In this document: in pieces, positions 10,276 through 20,730 of the stretch
Layout: each line of letters begins with the position of its first letter
How positions within the stretch are numbered: the first letter of the stretch is position 1
NCBI RefSeq assembly: GCF_004310285.1
Contig: NZ_SISF01000022.1
Location: 62,001 to 126,000 of the forward strand
Direction: 5' to 3'
Length of the DNA: 64,000 nucleotides
Origin: Agrobacterium cavarae
Lineage (GTDB): Bacteria > Pseudomonadota > Alphaproteobacteria > Rhizobiales > Rhizobiaceae
The notes under the pieces: model-generated
Told to the model about the DNA's origin: nothing
The model's database searches: none
Seen by the model: only the letters and a program-made list of their open reading frames with translations
Position numbers and translations under genes: made by a program

Positions 10276-10659
10276 TTAAGCTTTTCGTGCTCCATCAATA
10301 ATCAGATCGCCGAATTTTTCCAGATAAAGCGCGCCGGCGACCGTGCGTTTGATCACCACATTGCGGCGGTCCTTCGCATCGCGCTCACGATCGACAAGAC
10401 CCATCGCGCCCATGCTGTCGAGTGCCCGCGTGATCACAGGCTTGGTGACGCCAAGTATACTCGCCAAGCCGCGCACGGTGTGCGGCGGTGGCACCAGATA
10501 GATCTGGAGAAGAATCGCCGTCTGTCTCAGTGTCAGATCAGGCGCATTGTCTTCCACCTGCGCCAACGCAACGCGGTGCCACAAGCCGAGCGCCTGGCTT
10601 GGCGACAATTCCACTGGCACGTTCGATCTCTCCGTCCTTTGAACAATCGCGCACATCAT
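10276..10659 (-). CDS. MarR-family transcriptional regulator
   Basis: A 127-aa winged-helix protein. The helix-turn-helix covers LTLRQTAILLQIYLVPPPHTVRGLASILGVTKPVITRALD (about 40-80) and the wing VDRERDAKDRRNVVIKRT follows, as in MarR proteins. The ligand and targets are unknown. It lies 71 bp upstream of the NlpC/P60 gene on the same strand. Confidence 0.82.
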   Translation of the reverse strand: MMCAIVQRTERSNVPVELSPSQALGLWHRVALAQVEDNAPDLTLRQTAILLQIYLVPPPHTVRGLASILGVTKPVITRALDSMGAMGLVDRERDAKDRRNVVIKRTVAGALYLEKFGDLIIDGARKA

Positions 10660-10686
10660 CGCGCCAAGCGGTGAATAAAAACAAAA

Positions 10687-10724
10687 CCGCCGCCATCGAA
10701 GTTTTCTCTTCGAAATGGCGGCGG
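10687..10724 (-). terminator. Intrinsic terminator downstream of the DUF475 gene
   Basis: CCGCCGCCATCGAAG pairs with CTTCGAAATGGCGGCGG around a short TTTTCT loop, and on the minus strand the stem runs into a T-rich tail (TTTTGTTTTT). It lies between the DUF475 gene (stop at 10935) and the MarR gene and terminates leftward transcription. Confidence 0.75.
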
Positions 10725-10897
10725 TCTGTCTCTGCTCTTTTTGAGCTTCCGTGTCCCCTCTGGACTTGGGAACTTAAGATGCAGGAAGCGTGCCAACCTG
10801 CCATTTCGACAGTTTGGCTTCTCCGCACCCTCGATTCGCATCGATTGCGAGGGGTCACGGGCGATTTTTTAAGCGCCGCGCAAAATTAAGGTGCAGC

Positions 10898-10925
10898 GAC
10901 CCTCTGCCCTTGGAGTCAGAGGGTC
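10898..10925. repeat. Perfect hairpin just after the DUF475 stop codon
   Basis: GACCCTCTG and CAGAGGGTC form a 9-bp stem with a 10-nt loop, 10 bp past the DUF475 stop. It has no T tract and probably protects the mRNA 3' end ahead of the stronger terminator at 10687. Confidence 0.4.
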
Positions 10926-10934
10926 TTGCGCTCG

Positions 10935-12044
10935 TCAGACTTTGGCACCATGCGCGGCACCAGCTTCGCGGGCTTTTTCCTGCCTGTTGTAGCGGATCGA
11001 AGACCAGAGCGCGATGCCGATGAGGGTCGCGCCGCCAAGACCGGTGATGACTTCCGGAATGTGGACGAGGCTCTGAGTGTACATGATCACCGAGAGGATC
11101 AGGATCGCGTAGAACGCGCCGTGCTCAAGGTAGCGATATTCCGCGAGCGTTCCCTTTTCCACCAGCATGATGGTCATGGAGCGCACATACATGGCGCCGA
11201 TGCCGAGGCCGATGGCGATGATGAAAAGGTTCGACGTCAAAGCGAAAGCGCCGATGACACCATCGAAAGAGAAGCTGGCATCCAGAACTTCGAGGTACAG
11301 GAATGCGCCGAAGCCACCCTTCGCCGCGCCTTCCAGCATCTGCTGGCTGCGATCGAGGATGCCGCCAAGCACTTCCACCAGAAGGAAGGTCAAGAGGCCC
11401 CAGATCGCGGAGGTGAAGAAGACGTTGGCTGCCTCCGGTCCGAGATCAGGGTTGGTGCTGTTGCTGATGATGCGCGTGAAGATCAGCATGATGATCAGGA
11501 CGAAGGCGATCTCGATGCCCTTGATCGAGGAATAGGTCGCGATCTTTTCCTCGAACCAGCGAACCCAGTGAACGTCCTTCTCATGGTCGAAGAAGAAGCT
11601 GAGGCCCACCATCATCAGGAAGGTGCCGCCAAAAGCCGCAATCGGCAGATGCGCGTCATGCATGATCTGGGCGTAACGATCCGGCTCGGTCGCGGCCATC
11701 ACCATGGCCGTCCAGGGGCCGACATTGGCGGCGATGACGACGATCAGAAGCGGGAAGACGATACGCATGCCGAAGACGGCGATCAGAATGCCCCAGGTGA
11801 GGAAGCGATGCTGCCATTCCGGCGTCATGTCCTTCAGCTTGTTGGCATTGACGATGGCGTTGTCGAAGGAGAGCGAGATTTCCAGCACGGCCAGCACCGC
11901 GCAGATGAAGAAGATCGTGGCAGTGCCACTCACAGTGCCGGTCATTTCCCAGCCGAGATAGCCGCCGAGAAGCAGGCCGACGACCGTGACGATAAAGGCC
12001 CATTTGAAATAGGAGAGCGTGGATTGCGTGGTGGGGGTCATCAC
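10935..12044 (-). CDS. DUF475 / TerC-like integral membrane protein
   Basis: A 369-aa protein with about nine membrane helices. The TerC-type motif SFDNAIVNANKL lies near residues 60-75, and a second SFSFDGVIGAFALTSN motif with matching acidic residues lies near 255-270. TerC/YkoY relatives are linked to metal (Mn) export or tellurium resistance, and their acidic membrane motifs probably bind cations. The substrate here is not known. MMTPTTQ or the next Met is the start. A structured 5' leader may precede it (see 12060-12300). Confidence 0.8.
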   Translation of the reverse strand: MMTPTTQSTLSYFKWAFIVTVVGLLLGGYLGWEMTGTVSGTATIFFICAVLAVLEISLSFDNAIVNANKLKDMTPEWQHRFLTWGILIAVFGMRIVFPLLIVVIAANVGPWTAMVMAATEPDRYAQIMHDAHLPIAAFGGTFLMMVGLSFFFDHEKDVHWVRWFEEKIATYSSIKGIEIAFVLIIMLIFTRIISNSTNPDLGPEAANVFFTSAIWGLLTFLLVEVLGGILDRSQQMLEGAAKGGFGAFLYLEVLDASFSFDGVIGAFALTSNLFIIAIGLGIGAMYVRSMTIMLVEKGTLAEYRYLEHGAFYAILILSVIMYTQSLVHIPEVITGLGGATLIGIALWSSIRYNRQEKAREAGAAHGAKV

Positions 12045-12387
12045 AAAGCCCCCGCAACATTAGAGCAGGAGATGTGCGTGACGTCGCGCGCCAGCACCGA
12101 ATGCATGGTTGAGTTGTTCATGGGTGTTCATCCGCCGGCGTCATAAGCAGGCGGTACCGACATCGCGAGAGCGCCGTAAAACTCTCGCCAGAGGGGCCCG
12201 GCACCAAGGTTTCATCCTGCCCGATGTCAGGGGCAGCATGTCACTCTAGTCTCTCAACTTCGTGATTTCGTCAAGGTCAAAGTTGTTTTTTGGCTGGTCG
12301 TCGGCCTCTCCGAGGCCCGATGACTCCTGATTTACATCTTTCAGGTTGTATCCGGGCACCAGGCCATCGTTACGGTGCGATTAAGGA
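12045..12387. other. 343-bp intergenic region, probable structured leader of the DUF475 gene
   Basis: No convincing gene. Read on the minus strand it holds two hairpins: CTGCCC-CTGACAT-CGGGCAG near 12213-12234 and GCGAGAG-TTTTACGGCG-CTCTCGC near 12162-12190. The segment AAACCTTGGTGCC lies between them. TerC/YkoY genes are often under Mn riboswitches, but I could not fit the conserved yybP-ykoY loops. A 24-codon ORF (MKPWCRAPLA...) overlaps the second hairpin with no spaced ribosome-binding site. Confidence 0.3.
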
Positions 12388-13317
12388 TCAGACCAGATCT
12401 TCGATGGGCTGAACTGCCGTCTTAGCCTGTTTGCGCTTCACGGCATTCTCGCGGAAGAAGATGTAGAGTCCCGAGAGAACGATCAACCCCGCGCCAATGA
12501 CGATGCTGAGCTGCGGCACATCGCCGAAGATCAGCCAGCCGAAGATGACGGCCCACAACAGCAACGTATATTGCAAAGGTGCGACTGTCGCCGCGTCGGC
12601 AAGTTTGAGAGCGCGGTTGACCAGCACATGTGCGGTCATCGCGACGATGCCGAGAAGGGCAAGCAGCGACAGATCGAAGCCCGATTGTATTGGAATCCAG
12701 CCGGACGGCGTGACGAGAATGGCAACAACACCCGCAAGCCCTGCCCCGATGATCTGCCAGAAGGCCAGTACCGTGTCCGGCGTATTGCGCAGCTGTCGGC
12801 CGGACAGCATCATAAAGGCGAAGGCGGCACTGCCGAGGATGGAAAAGAAGGCGGCGCTGGTCAAAGAGGCCGAACTCGGCTTCAACGCGATCAGCACACC
12901 AACGAACCCGATGCCGATCGCCGTCCACCGTCTCCAGCCGACTTTCTCACCCAGAAGGAAGGGTGACAATGCGGCCACATAGATAGGTGCAGCCAGCCAA
13001 TAGGTCATGACGTCAGCCAACGGAAGTGCTGCGACGGCGAAATAGAAACAGAAGAGTTCGGCCGTTGAGAAGAACACACGTGCTGCCTGCAGACCGGGGC
13101 GCTCTACATTCACCAGCTTCGGCAGTCCTGCCTTCCAGACGATCGGCAACAGGATGATGACGGCCGCGATGCTACGCACGGCGATGACCTGACCGAGGCT
13201 GTAGGTGGAGACGAGGAACTTGCCCATCGCATCGTTGAGCGCGAAGAGCAGCATGCCGAAAAGCATGACCGCGACGCCGAGACCCGTCGGCGAAAGCTGG
13301 CGAAGAAAATGTGGCAT
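12388..13317 (-). CDS. DMT-superfamily (EamA) transporter
   Basis: A 309-aa protein with ten predicted membrane helices in two EamA repeats (about 15-145 and 160-295), the classic drug/metabolite transporter fold. The substrate cannot be told. The C-terminus is a short basic/polar tail. It lies alone between the DUF475 gene and hutF on the same strand. Confidence 0.87.
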   Translation of the reverse strand: MPHFLRQLSPTGLGVAVMLFGMLLFALNDAMGKFLVSTYSLGQVIAVRSIAAVIILLPIVWKAGLPKLVNVERPGLQAARVFFSTAELFCFYFAVAALPLADVMTYWLAAPIYVAALSPFLLGEKVGWRRWTAIGIGFVGVLIALKPSSASLTSAAFFSILGSAAFAFMMLSGRQLRNTPDTVLAFWQIIGAGLAGVVAILVTPSGWIPIQSGFDLSLLALLGIVAMTAHVLVNRALKLADAATVAPLQYTLLLWAVIFGWLIFGDVPQLSIVIGAGLIVLSGLYIFFRENAVKRKQAKTAVQPIEDLV

Positions 13318-13406
13318 GTGTCTGAACTCCCTGACCGCAATGACTCGGCGAGCTTGTTCTCCGAGTCAAGGTCGTCCGGCGCCTATGTTAGCTTCATCTA
13401 TTCGCG

Positions 13407-14750
13407 TCAGACGGACAAAAGCTGCCGCATCGTATGCTGGAAGCGACCTGCAATTTCATCACGGCGGATATGTGCGCCGTCGCGCACCACAGGCTTGCCG
13501 CTGATCCACACGTCATGCGGCTTGACGAGATTGCCGAAAATCCAGCCATCGAGAATATCGTCGCCTTGCAGATAGGGAGCGGCCTCCACATTCAAGGATG
13601 AGAAATCCGCGGCATTGCCTGCGGCGATCCCGGCCTTGACACCCAAAGCCTTCGCGCCGCCCGTCAAAGCGCCATCGAACAGGGTGCGGCCCGTCGAGCC
13701 ATTGGCCGGAGCAATGACGTTGCGCGCGCGGTGCGAAAGGCGTTGAGAATATTCGAGTTGACGCAGCTCTTCACCGACACCGATCAGCACATTGCTGTCC
13801 GAGCCGATGCCGAAGGTGCCGCCATGTTTGAGGAATTCAACGGCGGAAAAGGTGCCATCCCCGAGATTGGCTTCCGTGATCGGGCAGAGACCAGCAATCG
13901 CACCCTTTCTGGCCACGCCTTGCGTTTCGGCTTCGGTCATATGCGTTGCGTGGATGAGGCACCAGCGATCCGTGACCTCCGCATTCTCGAGCAGCCATTC
14001 CACCGGACGCCTGCCCGACCACGCGCTACAGTCTTCGACCTCTTTCACCTGCTCGGCAATGTGAATGTGAAGCGGCGCATCGGGCGCCAATTGCGCGGCA
14101 AAGCTCAGCTCTTCCGGCGTTACAGCGCGCAGGCTATGGGGAGCAACGCCGACGACGCTTGCGGGCAAAGCCGAGACAGCTCTGCGGCACCCCTCTAGCA
14201 GACGGGCAAAACTGTCAATCGAGTTGATGAAGCGGCGCTGGCCCTCCACAGGAGGCTCGCCGCCGAAACCGGAATGGGCGTAGAGCACCGGCAGCAATGT
14301 CAGAGAAATGCCGGTTTGTGATGCGGCGGCGGCGATCCGTTCGGCCAGCTCCGCAATGTTGGCATAATGAGCGCCATCCTTGTCGTGATGGAGATAATGA
14401 AACTCACCCACACGACCAAAACCGGCCTCCAGCATTTCCATGTAAAGCTGGGCTGCCACCGCCTCCACCTGCTCCGGCGTCATCGACAGCGCGAAGCGGT
14501 ACATCAGCGTGCGCCAGCTCCAGAAACTGTCTTCAGTCGTACCGCGCCGTTCCACCATGCCGGCCATGGCGCGTTGAAAGGCGTGGCTGTGAAGGTTCGG
14601 CATGGCAGGCACGAGCACCGCGTGACGCTCTTCACCGGCGACGGCTTCCACGCCCTGCGTGACCGACAAGATCTTACCATCTGCGATCTCGAGGCGAACA
14701 TTGGTCGCCCAACCTGTCGGCAACAAAGCGGTTTCAGCATGGATGAACAT
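13407..14750 (-). CDS. hutF: Formimidoylglutamate deiminase
   Basis: A 447-aa amidohydrolase that deaminates N-formimino-L-glutamate to N-formyl-L-glutamate and ammonia. The zinc-binding HxH is in MPNLHSHAFQRAM (about residues 50-62); further ligands are likely in PLHIHIAEQ, CLIHATHMT and GIGSDSNV. With HutG it forms the two-step route to glutamate used instead of a one-step formiminoglutamase. It is divergent from hutI across 85 bp that hold a HutC-like operator. Confidence 0.93.
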   Translation of the reverse strand: MFIHAETALLPTGWATNVRLEIADGKILSVTQGVEAVAGEERHAVLVPAMPNLHSHAFQRAMAGMVERRGTTEDSFWSWRTLMYRFALSMTPEQVEAVAAQLYMEMLEAGFGRVGEFHYLHHDKDGAHYANIAELAERIAAAASQTGISLTLLPVLYAHSGFGGEPPVEGQRRFINSIDSFARLLEGCRRAVSALPASVVGVAPHSLRAVTPEELSFAAQLAPDAPLHIHIAEQVKEVEDCSAWSGRRPVEWLLENAEVTDRWCLIHATHMTEAETQGVARKGAIAGLCPITEANLGDGTFSAVEFLKHGGTFGIGSDSNVLIGVGEELRQLEYSQRLSHRARNVIAPANGSTGRTLFDGALTGGAKALGVKAGIAAGNAADFSSLNVEAAPYLQGDDILDGWIFGNLVKPHDVWISGKPVVRDGAHIRRDEIAGRFQHTMRQLLSV

Positions 14751-14796
14751 GTCGGCTCCTCAATTTCCTCGAACAGGCTCTTGCCTCTACCTCTAT

Positions 14797-14810
14797 TATG
14801 TATATACATA
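14797..14810. promoter_or_regulatory. Candidate HutC operator in the hutF-hutI gap
   Basis: TATGTATATACATA is a perfect 14-bp palindrome centred between hutF and hutI. Its core GTATATAC fits the GT-N-TA-N-AC pattern bound by HutC-subfamily GntR regulators. The hutC gene itself is about 25 kb away (39730-40464). Repression of both divergent units from this one site is inferred. Confidence 0.7.
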
Positions 14811-14835
14811 TTGATCAGAAGGGAAGGAAAAACTG

Positions 14836-16080
14836 ATGACAAACCGGAATTCCACCTCGGCCGACAACGGCATTTCGCTCTGGCGAAACGCCCGCCTTGC
14901 GACGCTTGATCCTTCCCGTAACGGCCTTGGCATTATCGAAAGCGGCGCGATTGCCGTCAAAGACGGGCGGATCGTGTTTGTCGGCTCAGAGTCCGAGCTC
15001 CCTTCAAACCTGATCGCTGAGGCAGAGGCGATCGATTGCGAAGGCCGCTGGATCACGCCCGGATTGATCGATGGCCACACGCATCTGGTCTTTGGCGGCA
15101 ACCGCGCCATGGAATTCGAGATGCGTCTGAATGGCGCAAGCTATGAAGAGATCGCCAAGGCTGGCGGTGGTATCGTCTCTTCCGTGCGTGATACCCGCAC
15201 GAAGAGCGAAGACGAACTGGTCGCGGAAGCCCTTCCCCGCCTCGACACGCTGCTTGCCGAAGGTGTTTCCACCATTGAGATCAAATCCGGCTATGGGCTC
15301 AATATCGACACCGAACTGAAGATGCTGCGCGTCGCGCGCAGGCTCGAAACTTTGCGTCCGGTTCGTGTTCTGACCAGCTATCTCGCCGCCCATGCGACGC
15401 CCGCCGAATACAAAGGGCGGAATGCGGATTACATAGCTGACGTTGTATTGCCTGGTATGGAACGTGCGCATCACGAAAAGCTGGTTGATGCCGTGGACGG
15501 CTTTTGCGAAGGCATCGCTTTTTCCGTCGAGGAGATGCGCGTCGTCTTCGACAAGGCTAAAGCGCTCGGCCTGCCGATCAAGCTTCACGCAGAACAGCTA
15601 TCCAATCTTCACGGCGCAGAACTGGCTGCCTCCTATGGCGCACTTTCCGCCGACCATCTGGAATATCTGGATGAGGCTGGTGCGAAGGCGCTCGCCACAT
15701 CCGGCACTGTTGCCGTTCTTCTGCCCGGCGCTTTCTATGCGCTGCGCGAAACAAAGCTTCCGCCGATGCAGGCTCTGCGCGATACGGGCGCGGACATCGC
15801 GCTTGCGACAGATTGCAATCCCGGCACCTCGCCGCTGACATCTCTGTTGCTGACCATGAATATGGGAGCGACACTCTTTCGCATGACGGTGGATGAGTGC
15901 CTCACTGCCACGACCCGCAACGCCGCCAAGGCTCTTGGTATTCTCGCCGAGACCGGCACGCTGGAAGTTGGCAAAGCTGCCGATCTCGCCATCTGGAACA
16001 TCGAGCGTCCGGCGGAGCTCGTTTATCGCATCGGCTTCAATCCGCTTCACGCACGCATCTTCAAGGGACGGACGATCTGA
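14836..16080 (+). CDS. hutI: Imidazolonepropionase
   Basis: A 414-aa amidohydrolase that hydrolyses 4-imidazolone-5-propanoate to N-formimino-L-glutamate, the third step of histidine degradation. The metal-binding motif [12 protein letters not shown] lies near residues 78-89, with further ligands in KLHAEQLSN and the Asp in [11 protein letters not shown]. It is the first gene of the rightward hut operon; hutH starts 3 bases after its stop. Confidence 0.95.
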   Translation: MTNRNSTSADNGISLWRNARLATLDPSRNGLGIIESGAIAVKDGRIVFVGSESELPSNLIAEAEAIDCEGRWITPGLIDGHTHLVFGGNRAMEFEMRLNGASYEEIAKAGGGIVSSVRDTRTKSEDELVAEALPRLDTLLAEGVSTIEIKSGYGLNIDTELKMLRVARRLETLRPVRVLTSYLAAHATPAEYKGRNADYIADVVLPGMERAHHEKLVDAVDGFCEGIAFSVEEMRVVFDKAKALGLPIKLHAEQLSNLHGAELAASYGALSADHLEYLDEAGAKALATSGTVAVLLPGAFYALRETKLPPMQALRDTGADIALATDCNPGTSPLTSLLLTMNMGATLFRMTVDECLTATTRNAAKALGILAETGTLEVGKAADLAIWNIERPAELVYRIGFNPLHARIFKGRTI

Positions 16081-16083
16081 ACC

Positions 16084-17619
16084 ATGACCATCACTCTTCA
16101 TCCGGGCGCAGTGCCACTTGCCGATCTCGCGGCAATCTATTGGGAGAATGGTGCCGCCAAGCTCCATCCCTCCTTCGATACCGGTATCGAGAAGGCGGCG
16201 AAGCGCATCGCTGATATCGCCGCCGGCAACGCGCCGGTCTATGGCATCAATACTGGCTTCGGCAAACTGGCCTCGATCAAGATCGATGCCGCGGATGTCG
16301 CGACCCTTCAGCGCAATCTGATCCTTTCCCATTGCTGCGGCGTTGGCGCGCCCCTGCCGGAAAATGTCGTGCGGCTGATCATGGCGCTGAAGCTGATTTC
16401 GCTTGGGCGCGGTGCGTCCGGCGTGCGGCTGGAGCTGGTGCGGCTGATCGAAGCCATGCTCGAAAAGGGCGTCATCCCGCTGATCCCGGAGAAGGGCTCG
16501 GTCGGCGCTTCGGGCGATCTCGCGCCGCTTGCGCATATGGCCGCAGTGATGATGGGCGAAGGTGAAGCCTTCTTTGGCGGTGAGCAGATGGCTGCCCGCG
16601 ACGCGCTGGCAAAGGCCGGGCTGACGCCTGTAGTTCTAGCGGCCAAGGAAGGTCTGGCGCTGATCAACGGCACGCAGACATCGACCGCTCTGGCCCTTGC
16701 TGGTCTTTTCCGCGCCCATCGCGCGGCACAGGCAGCCCTCATCACCGGCGCGCTTTCCACCGATGCGGCGATGGGATCTTCGGCACCCTTCCATCCGGAT
16801 ATCCATACGCTGCGCGGTCACAAGGGCCAGATCGACGCCGGTGCGGCCCTTCGGCAGCTGCTGGAAGGATCGGAAATCCGCGTCAGCCATATTGAAGGCG
16901 ACGAGCGGGTTCAGGACCCATATTGCATCCGCTGCCAGCCGCAGGTGGATGGCGCATGCCTCGATCTTCTGCGACAGGTCGCTAAGACGCTGGAAATCGA
17001 AGCCAATGCGGTGACGGACAATCCGCTGGTTCTTTCCGATAACTCGGTCGTCTCCGGTGGCAATTTCCATGCTGAGCCCGTGGCCTTTGCCGCGGATCAG
17101 ACCGCCCTTGCGATCTGCGAAATTGGGGCGATTGCCCAGCGTCGTATCGCGCTTCTGGTCGATCCGGCCCTCTCCTACGGCTTGCCGGCCTTTCTTTCGA
17201 AGAAGCCCGGCCTGAACTCCGGGCTGATGATCGCCGAAGTAACGTCGGCTGCGCTGATGAGCGAAAACAAGCAGATGTCGCACCCGGCATCCGTCGATTC
17301 CACGCCGACTTCCGCCAACCAGGAAGACCATGTGTCCATGGCCTGCCACGGCGCGCGCCGCCTGCTGCCCATGACGGACAATCTTTTCGCCATCCTCGGC
17401 ATCGAGGCGCTGTCTGCCGTGCAGGGCGTTGAACTGCGCGGTCCCTTGAAGACGAGCCCTGAGTTGCAGAAGGCCATGTCTGTTCTGCGCGCAGAAATTC
17501 CCTCGCTTGAGGAAGACCGCTACATGGCGCCCGATCTCAAGGCTGCATCCGACCTGATTGCAACAGGCGCCTTGGTCGATGCAATTTCGGGTGGCATTCT
17601 GCCGAAGCTGGAGGCCTAA
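16084..17619 (+). CDS. hutH: Histidine ammonia-lyase
   Basis: A 511-aa homotetrameric enzyme that converts L-histidine to trans-urocanate and ammonia, the first step of the pathway. The autocatalytic MIO cofactor forms from Ala142-Ser143-Gly144 within [14 protein letters not shown]. The active-site segment [10 protein letters not shown] lies at about 53-62. It starts 3 bases after hutI and stops one base before hutG, so translation is tightly coupled. Confidence 0.97.
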   Translation: MTITLHPGAVPLADLAAIYWENGAAKLHPSFDTGIEKAAKRIADIAAGNAPVYGINTGFGKLASIKIDAADVATLQRNLILSHCCGVGAPLPENVVRLIMALKLISLGRGASGVRLELVRLIEAMLEKGVIPLIPEKGSVGASGDLAPLAHMAAVMMGEGEAFFGGEQMAARDALAKAGLTPVVLAAKEGLALINGTQTSTALALAGLFRAHRAAQAALITGALSTDAAMGSSAPFHPDIHTLRGHKGQIDAGAALRQLLEGSEIRVSHIEGDERVQDPYCIRCQPQVDGACLDLLRQVAKTLEIEANAVTDNPLVLSDNSVVSGGNFHAEPVAFAADQTALAICEIGAIAQRRIALLVDPALSYGLPAFLSKKPGLNSGLMIAEVTSAALMSENKQMSHPASVDSTPTSANQEDHVSMACHGARRLLPMTDNLFAILGIEALSAVQGVELRGPLKTSPELQKAMSVLRAEIPSLEEDRYMAPDLKAASDLIATGALVDAISGGILPKLEA

Positions 17620-17620
17620 G

Positions 17621-18421
17621 ATGTCAGTCGTTGATATCCACCGCGGTCGGTCGCCCATCATTCTCGGCCTGCCGCACACTGGCACAGACGTTCCACCAGA
17701 CATCTGGGAGCGGCTGAACGACAATGGCCAGCTGCTGGCAGACACCGACTGGCACATTCACGAGCTTTATGCCGGTCTGCTCTCCGACGCGACGACGGTG
17801 CGCGCCACCTTCCATCGCTACGTGATCGACGCCAATCGCGATCCTTCCGGCACCAGCCTTTATCCAGGCCAGAACACGACCGGCCTCGTGCCCGAAACGG
17901 ATTTCGATGGCGAGGCGATCTGGAAAGAGGGTGAGGCGCCGACGGAAGAGGATATCGCTTACCGGCTGCAGCATTTCCATGCGCCTTATCATGCAGCGCT
18001 TGCAGCCGAGATCGACCGTGTGAAGGCGATCCATGGCGTGGCGATCCTCTATGATTGCCATTCCATCCGCTCGCATATTCCTTTCCTCTTCGAAGGAAAG
18101 CTGCCGGATTTCAACATCGGCACGGATATGGGCAAGACCTGCGACCCGGCGGCGGAGGCCATTGCCGTCGATGTGACCTCTGCGGCTGAAGGCTATACGT
18201 CCATTCTCAACGGCCGCTTCAAGGGCGGCTGGACGACGCGCCACTACGGCCAGCCGGATAAGGGCATGCACGCGATCCAGATGGAGCTTGCGCAATGCAC
18301 GCATCTCGAAACCGAGAGGCCGCCCTTTGCCTATGATGGCGACAAGGCCGCGAAGCTTCGCACCCATCTCAAAACCATTCTGACGCGCATGGAAGATTTT
18401 GCGCTCGCTCTCAGACCATAA
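17621..18421 (+). CDS. hutG: N-formylglutamate deformylase
   Basis: A 266-aa enzyme (N-formylglutamate amidohydrolase family) that releases formate and glutamate, the last step after HutF. Family segments are LGLPHTGTDVP, DANRDPSGTSLYPGQNTTGL and ILYDCHSIRSHIPFLFEG. A longer in-frame ORF begins at 17558 inside hutH, but the ATG at 17621 beginning MSVVDIHRG is the natural start one base past the hutH stop. Confidence 0.94.
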   Translation: MSVVDIHRGRSPIILGLPHTGTDVPPDIWERLNDNGQLLADTDWHIHELYAGLLSDATTVRATFHRYVIDANRDPSGTSLYPGQNTTGLVPETDFDGEAIWKEGEAPTEEDIAYRLQHFHAPYHAALAAEIDRVKAIHGVAILYDCHSIRSHIPFLFEGKLPDFNIGTDMGKTCDPAAEAIAVDVTSAAEGYTSILNGRFKGGWTTRHYGQPDKGMHAIQMELAQCTHLETERPPFAYDGDKAAKLRTHLKTILTRMEDFALALRP

Positions 18422-18433
18422 AGGGGAAAGATC

Positions 18434-20119
18434 ATGACAAACCCGCGTCATAACGAACGAGAAGTCCGCGCACCGCAGGGTCCGGAACTCAACGCCAAGA
18501 GCTGGATGACCGAAGCGCCGTTGCGCATGCTGATGAACAACCTGGACCCGGATGTCGCGGAGCGCCCGCATGAACTGGTGGTCTATGGCGGCATCGGCCG
18601 CGCCGCGCGCACCTGGGAGGATTTCGACCGGATCGTCGCCACGCTGAAGGACCTCAACGAAGACGAGACGCTGCTGGTGCAATCCGGCAAGCCCGTCGGC
18701 GTGTTTCGCACCCACAAGGACGCGCCGCGCGTTCTGATCGCCAACTCCAACCTCGTTCCGCATTGGGCGACGTGGGAGCATTTCAACGAACTGGACCGCA
18801 AGGGCCTTGCCATGTACGGCCAAATGACGGCCGGGTCGTGGATCTATATCGGCACGCAGGGCATCGTTCAGGGCACCTATGAAACCTTCGTGGAAGCGGG
18901 GCGCCAGCATTTCGGCGGCAATCTCACGGGCAAGTGGATCCTGACCGGTGGCCTTGGTGGCATGGGTGGCGCACAGCCGCTCGCAGCCGTGATGGCAGGC
19001 GCCTGCTGCCTGGCTGTCGAATGCGACGAGACCCGCGTCGATTTCCGCCTGCGCACCCGCTACCTCGATGCCAAGGCGCATACGCTGGATGAGGCGCTAG
19101 CGCTGATCGACCAGTGGACCAAGGCGGGCGAAGCGAAATCCGTCGGCCTCATCGGCAACGCCGCCGATATCTTCCCGGAACTCGTCAAGCGGATGAAGGC
19201 GGGTGGTGCACGCCCAGATATCGTCACCGACCAGACGTCCGCGCATGACCCGATCCATGGCTATCTGCCTTCCGGCTGGAGCGTCGCCGAATGGCGCGCC
19301 AAGCAGGAGAGCGATCCGAAGGCGGTGGAGGCTGCTGCCCGCGCTTCGATGAAGACGCAGGTTCAGGCCATGGTGGATTTCTGGAACGCCGGTGTTCCGA
19401 CGCTCGACTACGGCAACAATATCCGCCAGGTCGCCAAGGAAGAAGGTTTCGAAAACGCCTTCGCCTTCCCCGGCTTCGTGCCTGCCTATATCCGCCCGCT
19501 CTTTTGCCGCGGCATCGGGCCATTCCGTTGGGCAGCCCTTTCGGGTGATCCGGAAGACATCTACAAGACCGACGCCAAGGTGAAGGAACTGCTGCCGGAC
19601 AACAAGCATCTGCACAACTGGCTAGATATGGCGCGTGAGCGCATCGCCTTCCAGGGTCTGCCGGCGCGTATCTGCTGGGTTGGCCTCGGCGATCGTCATC
19701 GCTTGGCGCTTGCCTTCAACGACATGGTCAAAAGCGGCGAGCTGAAGGCCCCGGTCGTGATCGGCCGCGATCACCTCGATTCCGGCTCGGTCGCCTCACC
19801 CAACCGCGAGACCGAAGCGATGAAGGACGGCTCGGACGCCGTTTCCGACTGGCCGCTGCTGAACGCGCTGCTCAACACCGCATCGGGCGCCACCTGGGTG
19901 TCGCTGCACCATGGCGGCGGCGTCGGCATGGGCTTCTCGCAGCATTCGGGTGTCGTCATCTGCGCCGACGGCACGGATGATGCCGCGCGCCGTCTGGAGC
20001 GCGTGCTGTGGAACGACCCGGCGACGGGCGTGATGCGCCACGCGGATGCCGGTTACGACATCGCGCTCGATTGCGCCAAGGAGAAGGGCCTTCGCCTGCC
20101 CGGCATTCTGGGTAACTGA
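18434..20119 (+). CDS. hutU: Urocanate hydratase
   Basis: A 561-aa NAD-dependent enzyme that hydrates urocanate to imidazolonepropionate, the second step of the pathway. The NAD-binding segment [21 protein letters not shown] lies near 173-193. Full family length, with conserved [15 protein letters not shown] and [15 protein letters not shown]. It begins 12 bases after hutG and is followed 3 bases after its stop by hutD. Confidence 0.97.
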   Translation: MTNPRHNEREVRAPQGPELNAKSWMTEAPLRMLMNNLDPDVAERPHELVVYGGIGRAARTWEDFDRIVATLKDLNEDETLLVQSGKPVGVFRTHKDAPRVLIANSNLVPHWATWEHFNELDRKGLAMYGQMTAGSWIYIGTQGIVQGTYETFVEAGRQHFGGNLTGKWILTGGLGGMGGAQPLAAVMAGACCLAVECDETRVDFRLRTRYLDAKAHTLDEALALIDQWTKAGEAKSVGLIGNAADIFPELVKRMKAGGARPDIVTDQTSAHDPIHGYLPSGWSVAEWRAKQESDPKAVEAAARASMKTQVQAMVDFWNAGVPTLDYGNNIRQVAKEEGFENAFAFPGFVPAYIRPLFCRGIGPFRWAALSGDPEDIYKTDAKVKELLPDNKHLHNWLDMARERIAFQGLPARICWVGLGDRHRLALAFNDMVKSGELKAPVVIGRDHLDSGSVASPNRETEAMKDGSDAVSDWPLLNALLNTASGATWVSLHHGGGVGMGFSQHSGVVICADGTDDAARRLERVLWNDPATGVMRHADAGYDIALDCAKEKGLRLPGILGN

Positions 20120-20122
20120 GCG

Positions 20123-20689
20123 ATGAGACGGCTTCGCGCGTCTGAGTACAAGCGTATGCCGTGGAAGAACGGCAAGGGAGAGACGGTGGAAATCGCCGTC
20201 TTTCCGCCTGGCGCGTCCATGGACGCGTTCGAGTGGCGGATCAGCATGGCAAGCGTCGCCAATGACGGCGCCTTTTCTCTGTTTCCGGAGATTGATCGAA
20301 CGCTATCCATTCTGTCTGGGCACGGCATGTCGCTCACAATCGACGGTGCGGCACCGGTTCTTTTGACGATGGAAAGCGATCCGCTTCGTTTTGCCGCCGA
20401 TGTTCCTGTCGACGCAACGCTTGTGGATGGCGCCATCACCGATCTCAACGTCATGACGCGTCGTGGGCGGTTCGCGCATAGCGTCGAGCGAAAGACTGGC
20501 CCGTTCTCGATCAGTGGCTGCTACAGCGGAGAGACCGTTTATCTTCTGGCGACGGGTCTGGTTACGGTGACCAGTGCAGGCGAGACGGTGGAACTTGAGG
20601 CGTTGGATTGCGTGCTCGTTGGAGAGGATGCCAGCGTTACGGCTGAGAATATCGTCTGCTATGAAATACGACTTCAAGGGGCTGCTTAG
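20123..20689 (+). CDS. hutD: HutD family cupin-like protein
   Basis: A 188-aa bicupin-type protein with the HutD hallmarks YKRMPWKNGKGETVEIA at the N-terminus and FEWRISMASVANDGAFSLFPEIDR. It is not a pathway enzyme. Work in Pseudomonas suggests HutD limits excessive hut expression, perhaps by sensing urocanate or formylglutamate. It is the last gene of the operon. Confidence 0.88.
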   Translation: MRRLRASEYKRMPWKNGKGETVEIAVFPPGASMDAFEWRISMASVANDGAFSLFPEIDRTLSILSGHGMSLTIDGAAPVLLTMESDPLRFAADVPVDATLVDGAITDLNVMTRRGRFAHSVERKTGPFSISGCYSGETVYLLATGLVTVTSAGETVELEALDCVLVGEDASVTAENIVCYEIRLQGAA

Positions 20690-20730
20690 CGCTGGACTAA
20701 GAGACGGGCTCAAGCGATGCTCTGCTTGAA

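Noticed and set aside
12060-12300. yybP-ykoY Mn riboswitch upstream of the DUF475 gene
   Set aside because: The hallmark GGGGAGUAG loop and its partner loop were not found; kept only as a possible structured leader.
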